A DNA stretch of 64,000 nt from VAZQ01 sp963758945 (GCA_963758945.1 CAVWXY010000002.1:1-64000); one strand, 5' to 3'. Positions 1-7,300 are shown, counted from the first letter of the stretch. Notes: generated by a model not told the origin, from the letters alone. Numbers and translations are program-made.

Positions 1-194
1 AGATTGAATTGGTGCCGTTGCATTGCGGTGCTCCTGATGACACTGCCTCTTGCAGAACGGCCAGGACGCCGTTCGGTGTGCAGGTTCGCTTTCAGAAGGC
101 CTTACCTTGCCGTCACGAATTCCTTTATTTTCGTTTACGACAAGCCGTGCTATTTTCATCTGTCGAGCCATCCGCACCTGTTCGGAACTGCAAC

Positions 195-896
195 GTGCGC
201 TATTTGTTTGAGGATTATGCGCTCGATGCGGATCGCCGCGAACTGCGTCGCGGAGCGGCGCGGGTTGGTCGAGCCGCAGGTCTTCGACCTGCTGCTTTAC
301 CTGATCGAAATCGCGAGCATGTCGTCAGCAAGGACGACCTGATCGCTTCGGTGTGGCATGGCCGAATCGTATCGGAATTCCGCCCTGAGCACCCGGATCA
401 ATGCCGCCCGCTCCGTGCTCGGTGACAATGGCGAGGAGCAGCGGCTCATCAAAACCCTGCCGCGTACGGGGCCTGCGGTTTGTGGGGTGCCGTTCGAGAG
501 GAGCACTGAGTGTCGCTCTGAGTAGTAGGGGCTCAACCAAGCCCACGTTCGGCATCTCCGACAAACCGTCCATCGCGGTTCTGCCATTCGCGAATTTCAG
601 CGGCGATCCGGAACAGGAGTATTTCACCGACGGGATCGTCGAAGACATCACCACAGCGCTGTCGCGCAATCGCGCATTCTTCGTCATCGCCCGCAATTCG
701 TCGTTCACCTACAAGGACAAGCCGATCGACATCAAACAAGTCGGCGGGCGAGCTTGGCGTCCGTTACGTGCTCGAAGGCAGCGTGCGCCGGTCGGGTGGC
801 CGGGTGCGCGTCACCGGGCAGTTGATCGAGGCTGGGGCAGGCCACCATCTGTGGGCTGACCGATTTGACGGAGATGTGGCCGACATTTTTGAATTG
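195..896 (+). pseudogene. Decayed winged-helix (CadC/OmpR-type) regulator with TolB-like region
   Basis: Pieces in all three forward frames form one broken gene. A GTG near 195 opens a winged-helix DNA-binding region (YLFEDYALDADRRELRRG, then VEPQVFDLLLYLIE, then REHVVSKDDLIASVWHGRIV, then the recognition-helix part). It is followed by the region typical of CadC-like and adenylate-cyclase-associated proteins (DKPSIAVLPFANFSGDPEQE ... FVIARNSSFTYKDKP ... YVLEGSVRRSGGRVRVTGQL ... HLWADRFDGDVADIFEL). At least four frame changes are needed, near 276, 311, 382 and 750, and homology stops abruptly after DIFEL, so the C-terminal TPR part is missing. Intact relatives are several hundred residues long. 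No transposase explains the truncation. It is surely non-functional unless several sequencing errors coincide. Confidence 0.8.
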
Positions 897-1089
897 CATA
901 TGGCACTTTTGAGACGTCCACCGATGTCCGTCATACGACCGCTTTCGCGGGCAATGCATCAGCCAACGGTTGGCGGACAGTCGCGATGATGAATACACGC
1001 CGTGGCACCTTACTGATCCAGCGTGGCTTTGATTCAGAAGTCCGCATTTCGGATTGCCGCGAAATAATGCGGGCCTCCGAGCCGCCACG

Positions 1090-1545
1090 CTAGGCCTTGT
1101 CCGCCACCTTTCCGGCCTTACCGCCGGTCGAGCCATTGCCACGTTTTCCCGCCGCCCGCGACGCCGCGGCTCGTGATTCGCACTTGGCGCGAATCTCGTC
1201 GAGCTCTTCATCGGTCAGATGCTCGATCCCGATGTAAAAATTTTTCACTTTGCTCACGCAAATCAACTCGTCCAGCTTCACCTGGATCGCCGCGCTGTCG
1301 CGGTTCTGCGAATTCTGGATGAGAAATACCATCAGGAACGTTATGATGGTCGTCCCGGTGTTGATGACCAGCTGCCAGGTGTCGGAGTAGCCAAAGTACG
1401 GCCCGCTGACGAGCCAGACGATCACCACCAGGGCCGCCAAAGCGAACGCGATCGGCCGCCCCGCCTGCTTTGCGACATAGTTCGCGATCGTCGCGAAGAG
1501 CTTTGCCGCGCTCCGATCTTCCTCGGTTCGTGCAACTCTTGCCAT
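1090..1545 (-). CDS. Low-affinity iron permease family membrane protein (PF04120-like)
   Basis: About 151 residues. Two hydrophobic segments follow the N-terminal amphipathic part (KLFATIANYVAKQAGRPIAF): FALAALVVIVWLVSGPYFGY and INTGTTIITFLMVFLIQ. The family signature around SDTWQLVINTGTTIITFL and QNSQNRDSAAIQVKLDEL is clear. The family is called low-affinity iron permease by homology to fungal Fet4 neighbours; transport activity is largely untested in bacteria. The reading frame is open further upstream to 1659 and beyond, but the start at 1545 gives the usual family length, has a GGA-rich site before it and avoids overlap with the 63-residue gene at 1616-1807. The C-terminal tail is Lys/Gly/Ala-rich. 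It is the last gene of a three-gene minus-strand operon that begins at the DUF892 gene, whose EcfG-type promoter suggests general-stress control. Confidence 0.8.
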   Translation of the reverse strand: MARVARTEEDRSAAKLFATIANYVAKQAGRPIAFALAALVVIVWLVSGPYFGYSDTWQLVINTGTTIITFLMVFLIQNSQNRDSAAIQVKLDELICVSKVKNFYIGIEHLTDEELDEIRAKCESRAAASRAAGKRGNGSTGGKAGKVADKA

Positions 1546-1615
1546 TCCAGCTTCCGTGCGGGTTGGATTCGCAGCCGACGTCGCCTCGGAGTTTGGAGAA
1601 GGTTGGCCGCCGGCT

Positions 1616-1807
1616 TCACTGGCCGGTGGAACGACGGTCGCCGCGGTCTCCTTCTCCATGCTTTGCGATCGTCTTCGCCCGTCGCCGCCGATCCTGCGCG
1701 AGCGACTTGCCGACGTCGTCGCTCTCCTGGAAGCGGCCTTTCGCGCCTCTGCGCACATAGCGTTTGTCGCCCGGATGAGGCTCGACCAATTTTCGCTTCG
1801 AGGCCAT
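1616..1807 (-). CDS. Small conserved basic protein, 63 residues, unknown function
   Basis: A 63-residue highly charged protein beginning MASKRKLVEPHPGDKRYVRR, with GAKGRFQESDDVGKSLAQDR in the middle and a Lys/Arg-rich end. I recognise the pattern from small proteins annotated as hypothetical in Bradyrhizobium and relatives, which argues that this is a real gene and not a shadow of the overlapping permease frame. It has no membrane segment or signal peptide. The composition (about one third Lys, Arg, Asp and Glu) suggests an unstructured, possibly nucleic-acid-binding protein, but no function is known to me. It lies 11 bases downstream of the DUF892 gene and upstream of the iron-permease-family gene, so it should share their stress promoter. 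Confidence 0.7.
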   Translation of the reverse strand: MASKRKLVEPHPGDKRYVRRGAKGRFQESDDVGKSLAQDRRRRAKTIAKHGEGDRGDRRSTGQ

Positions 1808-1818
1808 CTTTGTCTCCT

Positions 1819-2328
1819 CTAGCTCGCGGCCTTGCGGTTGACACCCCTGCGCAGGGCAACGGTCGACAGCTTCTTGTCGGCCGTCTTCTCTTCGTTGAGG
1901 TTGGTCGTCAGCAAGCGCACCACGTCGTCATGGCCGAGCTCATCCGCCCAGGCGATCAAGGTCCCGTAGCGGGCGATCTCGTAGTGCTCGACGGCCTGCG
2001 CCGAGCCGACGATCGCGGCGTCCAGAACCTGCTTGTCCGCCACCTCGCCGGCGACCTCGTCCGCTTCCGAGATTAGGCCGTCGATGGCCGGGCACTTCAC
2101 ACCCTTCGGCTCCTGGCCGAGCTTCTTGAACACCTGATCGAGGCGTCCGACCTGCTTCTGCGTCTCCTCGAGATGGTCGCTCAGCCCCTTCGTCAAGTCG
2201 CGGTTGGTCGCCTTCTCGATCAGCTTGGGCAGCGATTTCAGGATCTGGTTCTCGGCGTAGTAGATGTCCTTCAGCCCGTGCAGGAGGAGGTCGTCCATTG
2301 TCTGGATCTCTTTCGTAAACAGGCCCAT
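1819..2328 (-). CDS. Ferritin-like DUF892 (YciE/YciF family) protein
   Basis: 169 residues starting MGLFTKEIQTMDDLLLHGLK; an in-frame codon six residues upstream is less likely. The four-helix ferritin-like pattern of DUF892 is evident: DIYYAENQILKSLPKLIEKA, then HLEETQKQVGRLDQVFKKLG, then the AVEHYEIARYGTLIAWA helix and the LNEEKTADKKLSTVA helix. The carboxylates and His in YYAENQ, HLEE, EHYEIA and NEEKTAD are the residues that bind a di-iron or similar metal site in the family. E. coli YciE/YciF belong to a stress regulon; the exact activity is unproven. An EcfG-type promoter lies at 2367-2391, 39 bases upstream. First gene of the operon with the small basic protein and the permease-family protein. 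Confidence 0.9.
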   Translation of the reverse strand: MGLFTKEIQTMDDLLLHGLKDIYYAENQILKSLPKLIEKATNRDLTKGLSDHLEETQKQVGRLDQVFKKLGQEPKGVKCPAIDGLISEADEVAGEVADKQVLDAAIVGSAQAVEHYEIARYGTLIAWADELGHDDVVRLLTTNLNEEKTADKKLSTVALRRGVNRKAAS

Positions 2329-2366
2329 GTCGCATCTCCGGGGCAAGTTGAACTGTTCGCGCCTCT

Positions 2367-2391
2367 AACGGTTGACGGCGGCGCGAGTTCC
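2367..2391 (-). promoter_or_regulatory. EcfG-type general stress promoter for the DUF892 operon
   Basis: On the plus strand this reads AACG, 16 bases, GTTCC; on the minus strand it is GGAAC-N16-CGTT, an exact match to the sigma-EcfG consensus of alphaproteobacteria. It points toward the DUF892 start at 2328 and would begin transcription around 2360. A mirror-image copy driving the opposite gene lies at 2562-2586, which makes a chance match unlikely. Confidence 0.75.
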
Positions 2392-2561
2392 GCGGCGGTC
2401 GACTTAATACGGCCCGCGGTCTGCCGTGGCCCCGATATGGGCGGGAGGGGATCGCGGAAGTCGCCTCCTGATGTTCGGTGCTGCGAGCAGCCAGCTCTCG
2501 GCGCTTGGGCCGCCGAAAGCAAGTTCGCGCCGGCGGCCGCGAGCGCCGTAACCGGCATGCA

Positions 2562-2586
2562 GGAACCAAGGGCGCCCGGGCTCGTT
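2562..2586 (+). promoter_or_regulatory. EcfG-type general stress promoter for the Gly/Gln-repeat gene
   Basis: GGAAC at 2562-2566, a 16-base spacer, and CGTT at 2583-2586: a perfect match to GGAAC-N16-CGTT, the promoter recognised by the general-stress sigma factor EcfG under PhyR/NepR control. It sits 34 bases before the ATG at 2621, so the 5' leader would be short and includes the AAGGA site at 2609-2613. Confidence 0.75.
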
Positions 2587-2620
2587 GTCCCTTGCGGGGG
2601 GCGTTACCAAGGAAGCACCA

Positions 2621-2827
2621 ATGAATCCGAACGAACAGAAGCCTGGCCAGCAACAGGGTGGCCAGCAACAGGGCGGCCAACAAGGCGGCCAGCAAGGCGG
2701 GCAGCAGGGCGGTGGCGGACAGCAGAAGCCCGGGCAGCAGAGCCAGCAGCCCGGACAGGGCGGCCAGCAGCCCGGACAGGGCGGCCAGCAAAAGCCGGGA
2801 CAAGGCGGTCAGCAGGGTCAGCGCTAG
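2621..2827 (+). CDS. Small Gly/Gln/Pro repeat protein
   Basis: 68 residues, beginning MNPNEQKPGQQQ, then almost entirely Gly and Gln with Pro and Lys in repeats of the types GGQQ, GGQQPGQ and GGQQKPGQ. An upstream in-frame start at 2585 exists, but the AAGGA site at 2609-2613 sits correctly for 2621. There is no signal peptide or hydrophobic segment, so it is predicted to be a soluble, disordered protein. Similar Gln/Gly-rich small proteins occur in Bradyrhizobium, with no function known to me. An EcfG-type promoter upstream and a strong terminator 40 bases downstream mark it as a single-gene stress-induced transcript. The repeats encode protein and are not a CRISPR or non-coding array. Confidence 0.75.
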   Translation: MNPNEQKPGQQQGGQQQGGQQGGQQGGQQGGGGQQKPGQQSQQPGQGGQQPGQGGQQKPGQGGQQGQR

Positions 2828-2866
2828 ACCAAGCCGCCTGCCAGAAAATGCTCTTCGTGGAGTCCT

Positions 2867-2891
2867 CCCCGGCTTCGGCCGGGGTTTTTTT
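2867..2891 (+). terminator. Rho-independent terminator after the Gly/Gln-repeat gene
   Basis: A 7-bp GC stem (CCCCGGC / GCCGGGG) with a TTCG tetraloop, followed directly by seven T residues. It lies 39 bases after the stop codon at 2827. Confidence 0.9.
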
Positions 2892-3050
2892 ACCAAGGTC
2901 CGCGGCGTGCGGGCGCACCGCTTCCGGCAGAGCATTGCGGTCGGCGCTGCAGGCTCGGAAAAAACGCGAATGTCGCAAGGGCCGATACGAATAAAATGAA
3001 ATCGGGGCCGTCGGGTGTCACCGACAACAGAGGTCCAAGTCGGCGTCATG

Positions 3051-3593
3051 CCATTCAATGTCAGGTTGGTTGAAGCCGCAAAGGAAGTTCTCGCGCGCGC
3101 GAAAGCCGGAAATCTCGGGATCGTTACCGCCGAATCCTGCACCTCCGGGCTGCTCGCTTCGGTTCTGTCGGAGGCTCCGGGCGCGGCGGCGCTGCTGCAC
3201 GGAGGCTTCGTCACGTACACCAAGCGAAACAAGACGGTCGCGCTCGGCGTTTCCGAGGCCCTGCTGAAAACAAAGGGGGCGGTCTGCGAGGAGGTCGCCT
3301 GCGCGATGGCCGAAGGCGCGCTGGAACGATCTCCCGCCGATGTGTCTGTCGCGATCACGGGTGTCGCGGGCCCTTCGCCCGACGAGGATGGAAACCCGGT
3401 CGGCCTCGTATGCATCGCCGTCGCCCGACGCGGTTTTCCGACCACGCATCTGCGGAAGAGCTACGGCGATATCGGGCGCGACGGCGTGCGGGAAAGCGCC
3501 ATGTACGATGCGCTTGCCACCCTGAGCCGGGCCCTGGAAGTCGATCGAGGTTCGCCCAACCTCAATGTCCGCCGAGGCGGCGCTCCAGGTTGA
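3051..3593 (+). CDS. CinA C-terminal-domain protein (NMN amidohydrolase-like)
   Basis: 180 residues containing only the CinA-C domain: AESCTSGLLASVLSEAPG near residue 30, GGFVTYTKRNKTVALGV near residue 55, and AITGVAGPSPDEDGNPVGLV near residue 105. The family deamidates nicotinamide mononucleotide to nicotinate mononucleotide in NAD salvage (PncC), with the Ser and Lys of the AESCTSG and YTKRNK blocks in the active site. The N-terminal COG1058 domain of full-length CinA is absent, as in many stand-alone PncC proteins. An in-frame GTG at 3015 would add 12 residues; 3051 was chosen because the domain starts soon after and an AGAGG lies upstream. The C-terminal 20 residues (EVDRGSPNLNVRRGG) go beyond the domain. 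It stands alone between terminator-flanked and convergent genes. Confidence 0.88.
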   Translation, partial: PFNVRLVEAAKEVLARAKAGNLGIVTAESCTSGLLASVLSEAPGAAALLHGGFVTYTKRNKTVALGVSEALLKTKGAVCEEVACAMAEGALERSPADVSVAITGVAGPSPDEDGNPVGLVCIAVARRGFPTTHLRKSYGDIGRDGVRESAMYDALATLSRALEVDRGSPNLNVRRGGAPG

Positions 3594-3620
3594 CGTGGAT
3601 GTTGTTCTCGCGCGGGAAGC

Positions 3621-3782
3621 TCAAAGTTCCTCGATGCCTCCCTCGCGGCCGACCCCGGACTGCGTCTCGACGTAGCGCTCAGACTTCGGCTTCTGCCACT
3701 TGCCCGCATCGTGCGGATCGCGACGCGGCGGCGGATTCGGACCGACCGGCCCGGCTTGCGCCGCGGCTGCGACTGCGGCCAT
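3621..3782 (-). CDS. Possible 53-residue small protein, unknown
   Basis: An ATG-started frame encoding MAAVAAAAQAGPVGPNPPPR followed by a polar, Lys/Glu-rich end (KWQKPKSERYVETQ). It begins 29 bases after the stop of the ABC permease gene and runs in the same direction, so it could be the last gene of that operon. I recognise no family. The Ala/Pro-rich start followed by a conserved-looking polar tail is plausible for a small soluble protein, but a chance open frame in GC-rich DNA is equally possible. Confidence 0.35.
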   Translation of the reverse strand: MAAVAAAAQAGPVGPNPPPRRDPHDAGKWQKPKSERYVETQSGVGREGGIEEL

Positions 3783-3811
3783 GGGACGCGTCCGGCGGAT
3801 GACAGAAGCGT

Positions 3812-4612
3812 TCAGAGTCGTTTGATGTCGTCGAGGCCGCCGAGGCGGCCGATCACCGTGTTGGCCCCGATCGCGATCACGAACAGGATGATCAGCAGCG
3901 CGTACATCTGCGGCATGTTGAAGATGCTGTAGGCCTGGATCACCAAGAAGCCGATGCCGCGGTTCGACATCTTGGTTTCCGCCAGCAGCGTGCCGATCAG
4001 CGCCACGCCGAGGCCGAGCCGCATGCCGTTGATCATGGGATGGCGCATGGCCGGCAGGTAGATCTTGGTCACCATCTGCCACGTGCTGGCGCGGAAGCTC
4101 CTGCCCACGCGGATCAGCACCTGGTCGATCTCGCGCATCCCGCCCGCGATGTTGAGCGCAACCGGGAAGAAGCACGAGATCGCGCCCATGGCGACTTTCG
4201 ATCCGGGCCCGACCCCGAACCACATGATCATGATCGGAAAGAAGATGATCTTCGGGCATGGACCGAGATAGTAGAGATAGGCCTCGTAGGCGCGCGCCAA
4301 AAACCTGCTGCCGCCGAGCAGGATGCCGACCGCGAGCCCGCTCAAGCCGCCGATCAGCATGGCGATGCCGATCTCCCAGGCGGTCGTGCCGAGGTGGAAA
4401 TAGAAGCTGGGGTCGGTCAGGGTGATGTAGAGCGCGCGGCCGATGGCGGTCAGCGAAGGCACGACGTCGCGGTAGAGCCATCCGGACGCGGAGACCGCTT
4501 CCCAGACCACCACCACCGCCACGACGATGGCGATGCGCAGCGCCGTCACCGGGCGCAGCGGCAGCCGCAGCGGCCGCGCCGCCGGCAGGCTCAGTCGGCC
4601 GGTCTCAGCCAT
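3812..4612 (-). CDS. ABC transporter permease (nitrate/sulfonate/taurine type), second subunit
   Basis: 266 residues with about six hydrophobic helices, typical of the SsuC/TauC/NrtB permease family. The first helix is ALRIAIVVAVVVVWEAVSAS; the EAA-like cytoplasmic loop that contacts the ATPase lies around GRSFRASTWQMVTKIYLPA (residues about 150-170). The start overlaps the preceding permease gene by 22 bases, indicating coupled translation. With the permease at 4591 and the ATPase at 5361 it forms a heterodimeric importer, but no periplasmic binding protein lies next to it, so the substrate is unknown. The upstream aldolase and Rieske oxygenase suggest an aromatic acid or a related carbon source. 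Confidence 0.9.
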   Translation of the reverse strand: MAETGRLSLPAARPLRLPLRPVTALRIAIVVAVVVVWEAVSASGWLYRDVVPSLTAIGRALYITLTDPSFYFHLGTTAWEIGIAMLIGGLSGLAVGILLGGSRFLARAYEAYLYYLGPCPKIIFFPIMIMWFGVGPGSKVAMGAISCFFPVALNIAGGMREIDQVLIRVGRSFRASTWQMVTKIYLPAMRHPMINGMRLGLGVALIGTLLAETKMSNRGIGFLVIQAYSIFNMPQMYALLIILFVIAIGANTVIGRLGGLDDIKRL

Positions 4613-5364
4613 CGCTCGAGCCTTTCCATCAGGATGAACACGCAGATGCTGACCAGAATGACGAAGCAGATCGCGGCATAGGTGCCGGGCAGATCGTAGC
4701 GCTCGGCGAGCTCGTTGATAAGCTGCCCGAGCCCGCCGAAATTGATCAGGAACTCCACCCCCACGATGTTGATGAGCGCGAAGATCAGCCCGAGCCGCAG
4801 CCCGACGAAGATGGTCGGCAGCGCCGCGGGGAACAGGATCTTCCAGAACTGCTGCGAGGGCGTGAGATTGAAGCTCCTGCCGACGTTGATCAGTACCCGG
4901 CGCGTGGCGGAGAGGCCCTCGAGCGTCTTGAGGATGATGGGGGCAAGCCCGGCGGTAAAACCCATCATCACGATGGTGAGCGCGCTCCTGCCGAAGATCA
5001 CGAGATAGAGCGGATACATCAGCACCAGCGGGGCGGCGGCGATCGCCGCCACCCAGGTCTCGGTGGCGAGCCGCAGCAGATGGTAGCGGTAGAGCAGGAC
5101 GCCGCCGGCAACCCCGAAAACGGTCACCAGGAGTGCGGCGGAGAAGGCCTCGGCGGCCGTGAGCAGGAAGCGCTGCAGCACGTCCTCCTCGACGACCACG
5201 CGCGGGAAGGCGGCGATGATGTCGGACGGCAGCGGCACGATGAAGCGGTTGATGACTCCGACGCGAATGAGCAGCTCGACGAGCGCGATGAACACGACGA
5301 ACGAGCCGAGGCCGAGCGTGGCCGGACTGTACCTGTTCCTGCCGAGCGCGGCGGCGGCGGTCAT
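4591..5364 (-). CDS. ABC transporter permease (nitrate/sulfonate/taurine type), first subunit
   Basis: 257 residues, six predicted membrane helices (for example LGLGSFVVFIALVELLIRVG near the N-terminus and TYAAICFVILVSICVFILME near the C-terminus). The EAA-type coupling loop is around GRSFNLTPSQQFWKILFPAA, which aligns with the equivalent loop in the next gene. The ATG overlaps the stop of the ATPase gene by four bases (ATGA). Its partner permease gene at 3812-4612 is clearly paralogous (both contain IxVGRSF ... LPA), so the pair probably forms a heterodimeric pore. Confidence 0.9.
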   Translation of the reverse strand: MTAAAALGRNRYSPATLGLGSFVVFIALVELLIRVGVINRFIVPLPSDIIAAFPRVVVEEDVLQRFLLTAAEAFSAALLVTVFGVAGGVLLYRYHLLRLATETWVAAIAAAPLVLMYPLYLVIFGRSALTIVMMGFTAGLAPIILKTLEGLSATRRVLINVGRSFNLTPSQQFWKILFPAALPTIFVGLRLGLIFALINIVGVEFLINFGGLGQLINELAERYDLPGTYAAICFVILVSICVFILMERLERWLRPAD

Positions 5365-6236
5365 CGCTTCTCGCCCTCGCGCAGCTTGTGGCTTTCCTCG
5401 TCCTGCATCCCGCGGCTCGCCTCCTCGCGCAGGTCGCTCCAGATCTGGGCGACGTAGCGCCCGAACGCCTCGCTCGAGACGATTTCGGAGCTGCGCGGGC
5501 GCGGCAGCCTGATGTCGACGATCCGCTTCACCGTGCCCGGACGGTAGGTCATCACCAGGATGCGGTCGGAGAGCTGCACCGCCTCGGTGATGTTGTGGGT
5601 GATGAGCAGCGTCGTCTGCCTGAGCTGCTGCTGGATCTGCAGGACCTTGTCGCCGAGAAGCAGGCGGGTCTGCTCGTCGAGCGCCGCAAACGGCTCGTCC
5701 ATGAGCAGGATCTTCGGCTGCGCCGCCAGCGTGCGCGCCATCGATACGCGCTGGCGCATGCCGCCCGACAGCTCCGCCGGATAGCGCCGCTCGAACCCGT
5801 CGAGGCCGACGAGCTTGACGAAATGGCGCGCGCGGTCGTAGCGCTCGGCCTTGGGCAGTCCCGCAATCTCCAGCGGGAACGCCACATTGTCGATCACGTT
5901 GCGCCAGGGAAATGTGGACTCCTCCTGGAAGATCATGCCGATCGCCGGATGCGGCCCGCGTACGCGCTCGCCGGCGACTTCGACCGTGCCCTCGTCGCCG
6001 TCGAGCAGCCCGCCGATCACGTTGAACAAGGTCGACTTGCCGCAGCCGGAGGGACCGATGACGCCGACGAACTCCCCGGGCGCGACGCTGAGCGAAACAC
6101 GGTCGACGGCGGTCAGCACGCCGTCAGGGGTCTCGAAACGTTTGACGATGTCGTCGACCACGAGGATGGCGTCGGCCGGCCCGGCTTTCGGCGCGCCCCC
6201 GTCGATCCGCTGCACCGGCGCAGTCAAAGCTGCCAT
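5361..6236 (-). CDS. ABC transporter ATP-binding protein (SsuB/TauB/NrtD family)
   Basis: 291 residues from the ATG at 6236, which has a strong GGGAGGAG site; the frame stays open upstream, but that part is Gly/Ala-rich noise. Walker A is GPSGCGKSTLFNVIGG, the Q-loop is IFQEESTFPWRNVIDN, the signature is LSGGMRQRVSMARTLA, Walker B is ILLMDEPFAALD, and the H-loop is LLITHNITEAV. It hydrolyses ATP to drive the two permeases encoded immediately downstream. A long N-terminal extension (MAALTAPVQRIDGGAPKAGP) precedes the domain. It follows the class II aldolase gene by 149 bases on the same strand. Confidence 0.92.
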   Translation of the reverse strand: MAALTAPVQRIDGGAPKAGPADAILVVDDIVKRFETPDGVLTAVDRVSLSVAPGEFVGVIGPSGCGKSTLFNVIGGLLDGDEGTVEVAGERVRGPHPAIGMIFQEESTFPWRNVIDNVAFPLEIAGLPKAERYDRARHFVKLVGLDGFERRYPAELSGGMRQRVSMARTLAAQPKILLMDEPFAALDEQTRLLLGDKVLQIQQQLRQTTLLITHNITEAVQLSDRILVMTYRPGTVKRIVDIRLPRPRSSEIVSSEAFGRYVAQIWSDLREEASRGMQDEESHKLREGEKR

Positions 6237-6385
6237 CGCTCCTCCCACCGTCTCGCGCGAACGTTGGCCCGTCGCCGGCCCGGCTCCCGCCCTATAGCAC
6301 GGACCGCCCCGCGGGAGCACGAAGCATGGCGGTGAAACGATGTCGCTGCCGCCACCAGCGCGCGCGGCGCCGCCCGCTCGCCCGG

Positions 6386-7123
6386 TTACGCCTGCTCCGC
6401 CCGGAACGGGCGATCCGCCCGCCGGCACCAGTTTTCCCAGGCGCGGTTGATGCCGTACGAGCCGGTACGGGAAGCGACCTTGTCCACCTCGCCGGCGGTG
6501 AGAAACTTGACCTCGCCCAAGTCAGCGACCATGTCCATGGCTTGCTTCTGCAGCCGCGCATTGAGCTCGAGATAGACCGAGATGAAGACCGCGTGGCGGA
6601 TGTTCCTGCCCGCGACGGTTGCACCGTGGCCGCGCATCAGCGCGGTGGCGCCGGCGCCCATGCGCTTCGCCAGGTCACGCCCCATCTCCATGCTCTCGAC
6701 CAGCAAGGCCGTGTCCCCGAAGTGGTCGTGGGAATCCCAGACCGGCACCTCGCGGCCGATCGAGGCGCCCATGTGGAAGATGGGCCGGATTTTCCTGCCG
6801 GTGACGCCGTAGGGAATGACGCTTTCGCTGTGGTTGTGTACGACCGACATGACATCCGGACGCGCCTCGTACAGCGCGCCGTGGATGAAACGCTCAAGGT
6901 AGGGAGCGCGGCCTTTGGCGTCGACCGGCTCCCCCTCGAGCGTGAACGCCATGATGTCGTCCTTCTCGATGCAGTCGGGCGCCCGCGAGCACGACAGCAG
7001 ATAAAGCCGCGGATCGCCGGGATGGCGCACGCTGACATGGCCAAAGGAATCCACGACGCCTTCGCGGGCAAGGATGCGATTCGCGGTCACAAGTTCCTCA
7101 ATCAGGTCGTCAAGCTTGGCCAT
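6386..7123 (-). CDS. Class II aldolase/adducin-family protein
   Basis: 245 residues. The zinc ligands typical of the family are present: HNH at residues 96-98 within SVVHNHSES, and His166 in MRGHGATV; Glu76 in YLERFIHGALYE is the likely acid/base. The family includes fuculose- and ribulose-phosphate aldolases/epimerases and aromatic decarboxylases (for example 3,4-dihydroxyphthalate decarboxylases). Here the neighbours are a Rieske oxygenase (alpha, beta and ferredoxin) upstream and an ABC importer downstream, with no sugar-phosphate genes, so a decarboxylase or carbon-carbon lyase acting on an oxygenated aromatic or carboxylated intermediate is a reasonable inference. The substrate is not proven. 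Confidence 0.85.
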   Translation of the reverse strand: MAKLDDLIEELVTANRILAREGVVDSFGHVSVRHPGDPRLYLLSCSRAPDCIEKDDIMAFTLEGEPVDAKGRAPYLERFIHGALYEARPDVMSVVHNHSESVIPYGVTGRKIRPIFHMGASIGREVPVWDSHDHFGDTALLVESMEMGRDLAKRMGAGATALMRGHGATVAGRNIRHAVFISVYLELNARLQKQAMDMVADLGEVKFLTAGEVDKVASRTGSYGINRAWENWCRRADRPFRAEQA

Positions 7124-7183
7124 CGGGCGTTTCCTTTATGTGGGACCGTCATCCTGACAGAATGTGAATATTCTTGCTGTGCT

Positions 7184-7300
7184 GTCGTCCCCGCGAACGC
7201 GGGGACCCATCGTGCCATATACCGCGGCCTCTGGAATATGGGTCCCCGCAACGGGGTCCCCGCGACGCAAGCGTCGCGGGGTGCCCCGCGTGGGGACGAC
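7184..7300. repeat. Palindromic intergenic repeat element with nested hairpins
   Basis: About 117 bases bounded by a terminal inverted repeat GTCGTCCCC (7184-7192) and GGGGACGAC (7292-7300). Inside are two perfect hairpins: GTCCCCGCG-AA-CGCGGGGAC at 7187-7206 and CCCCGCGACGC-AA-GCGTCGCGGGG at 7258-7281, plus further GGGTCCCCGC repeats. It has no coding capacity. This is the structure of REP/MITE-like elements, and sequences of this kind are common between genes in Bradyrhizobium relatives. It sits between the aldolase gene and the oxygenase beta gene and may act as a partial transcription barrier or mRNA stabiliser. Confidence 0.8.

Noticed and set aside
897..1089. Possible insertion-sequence end after the truncated regulator
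   Set aside because: No inverted repeat pair, transposase frame or target duplication could be seen; only non-coding remnant sequence.
2640..2822. Repeats resembling a CRISPR or tandem-repeat array
   Set aside because: Units are short, variable and in frame with a coding region; they encode Gly/Gln/Pro and have no spacer structure.
1940..3445. 501-codon minus-strand frame spanning the stress cluster and CinA gene
   Set aside because: It crosses two promoters, a terminator and genes on both strands; its Leu/Ala-rich middle is the reverse of the Gly/Gln repeats.
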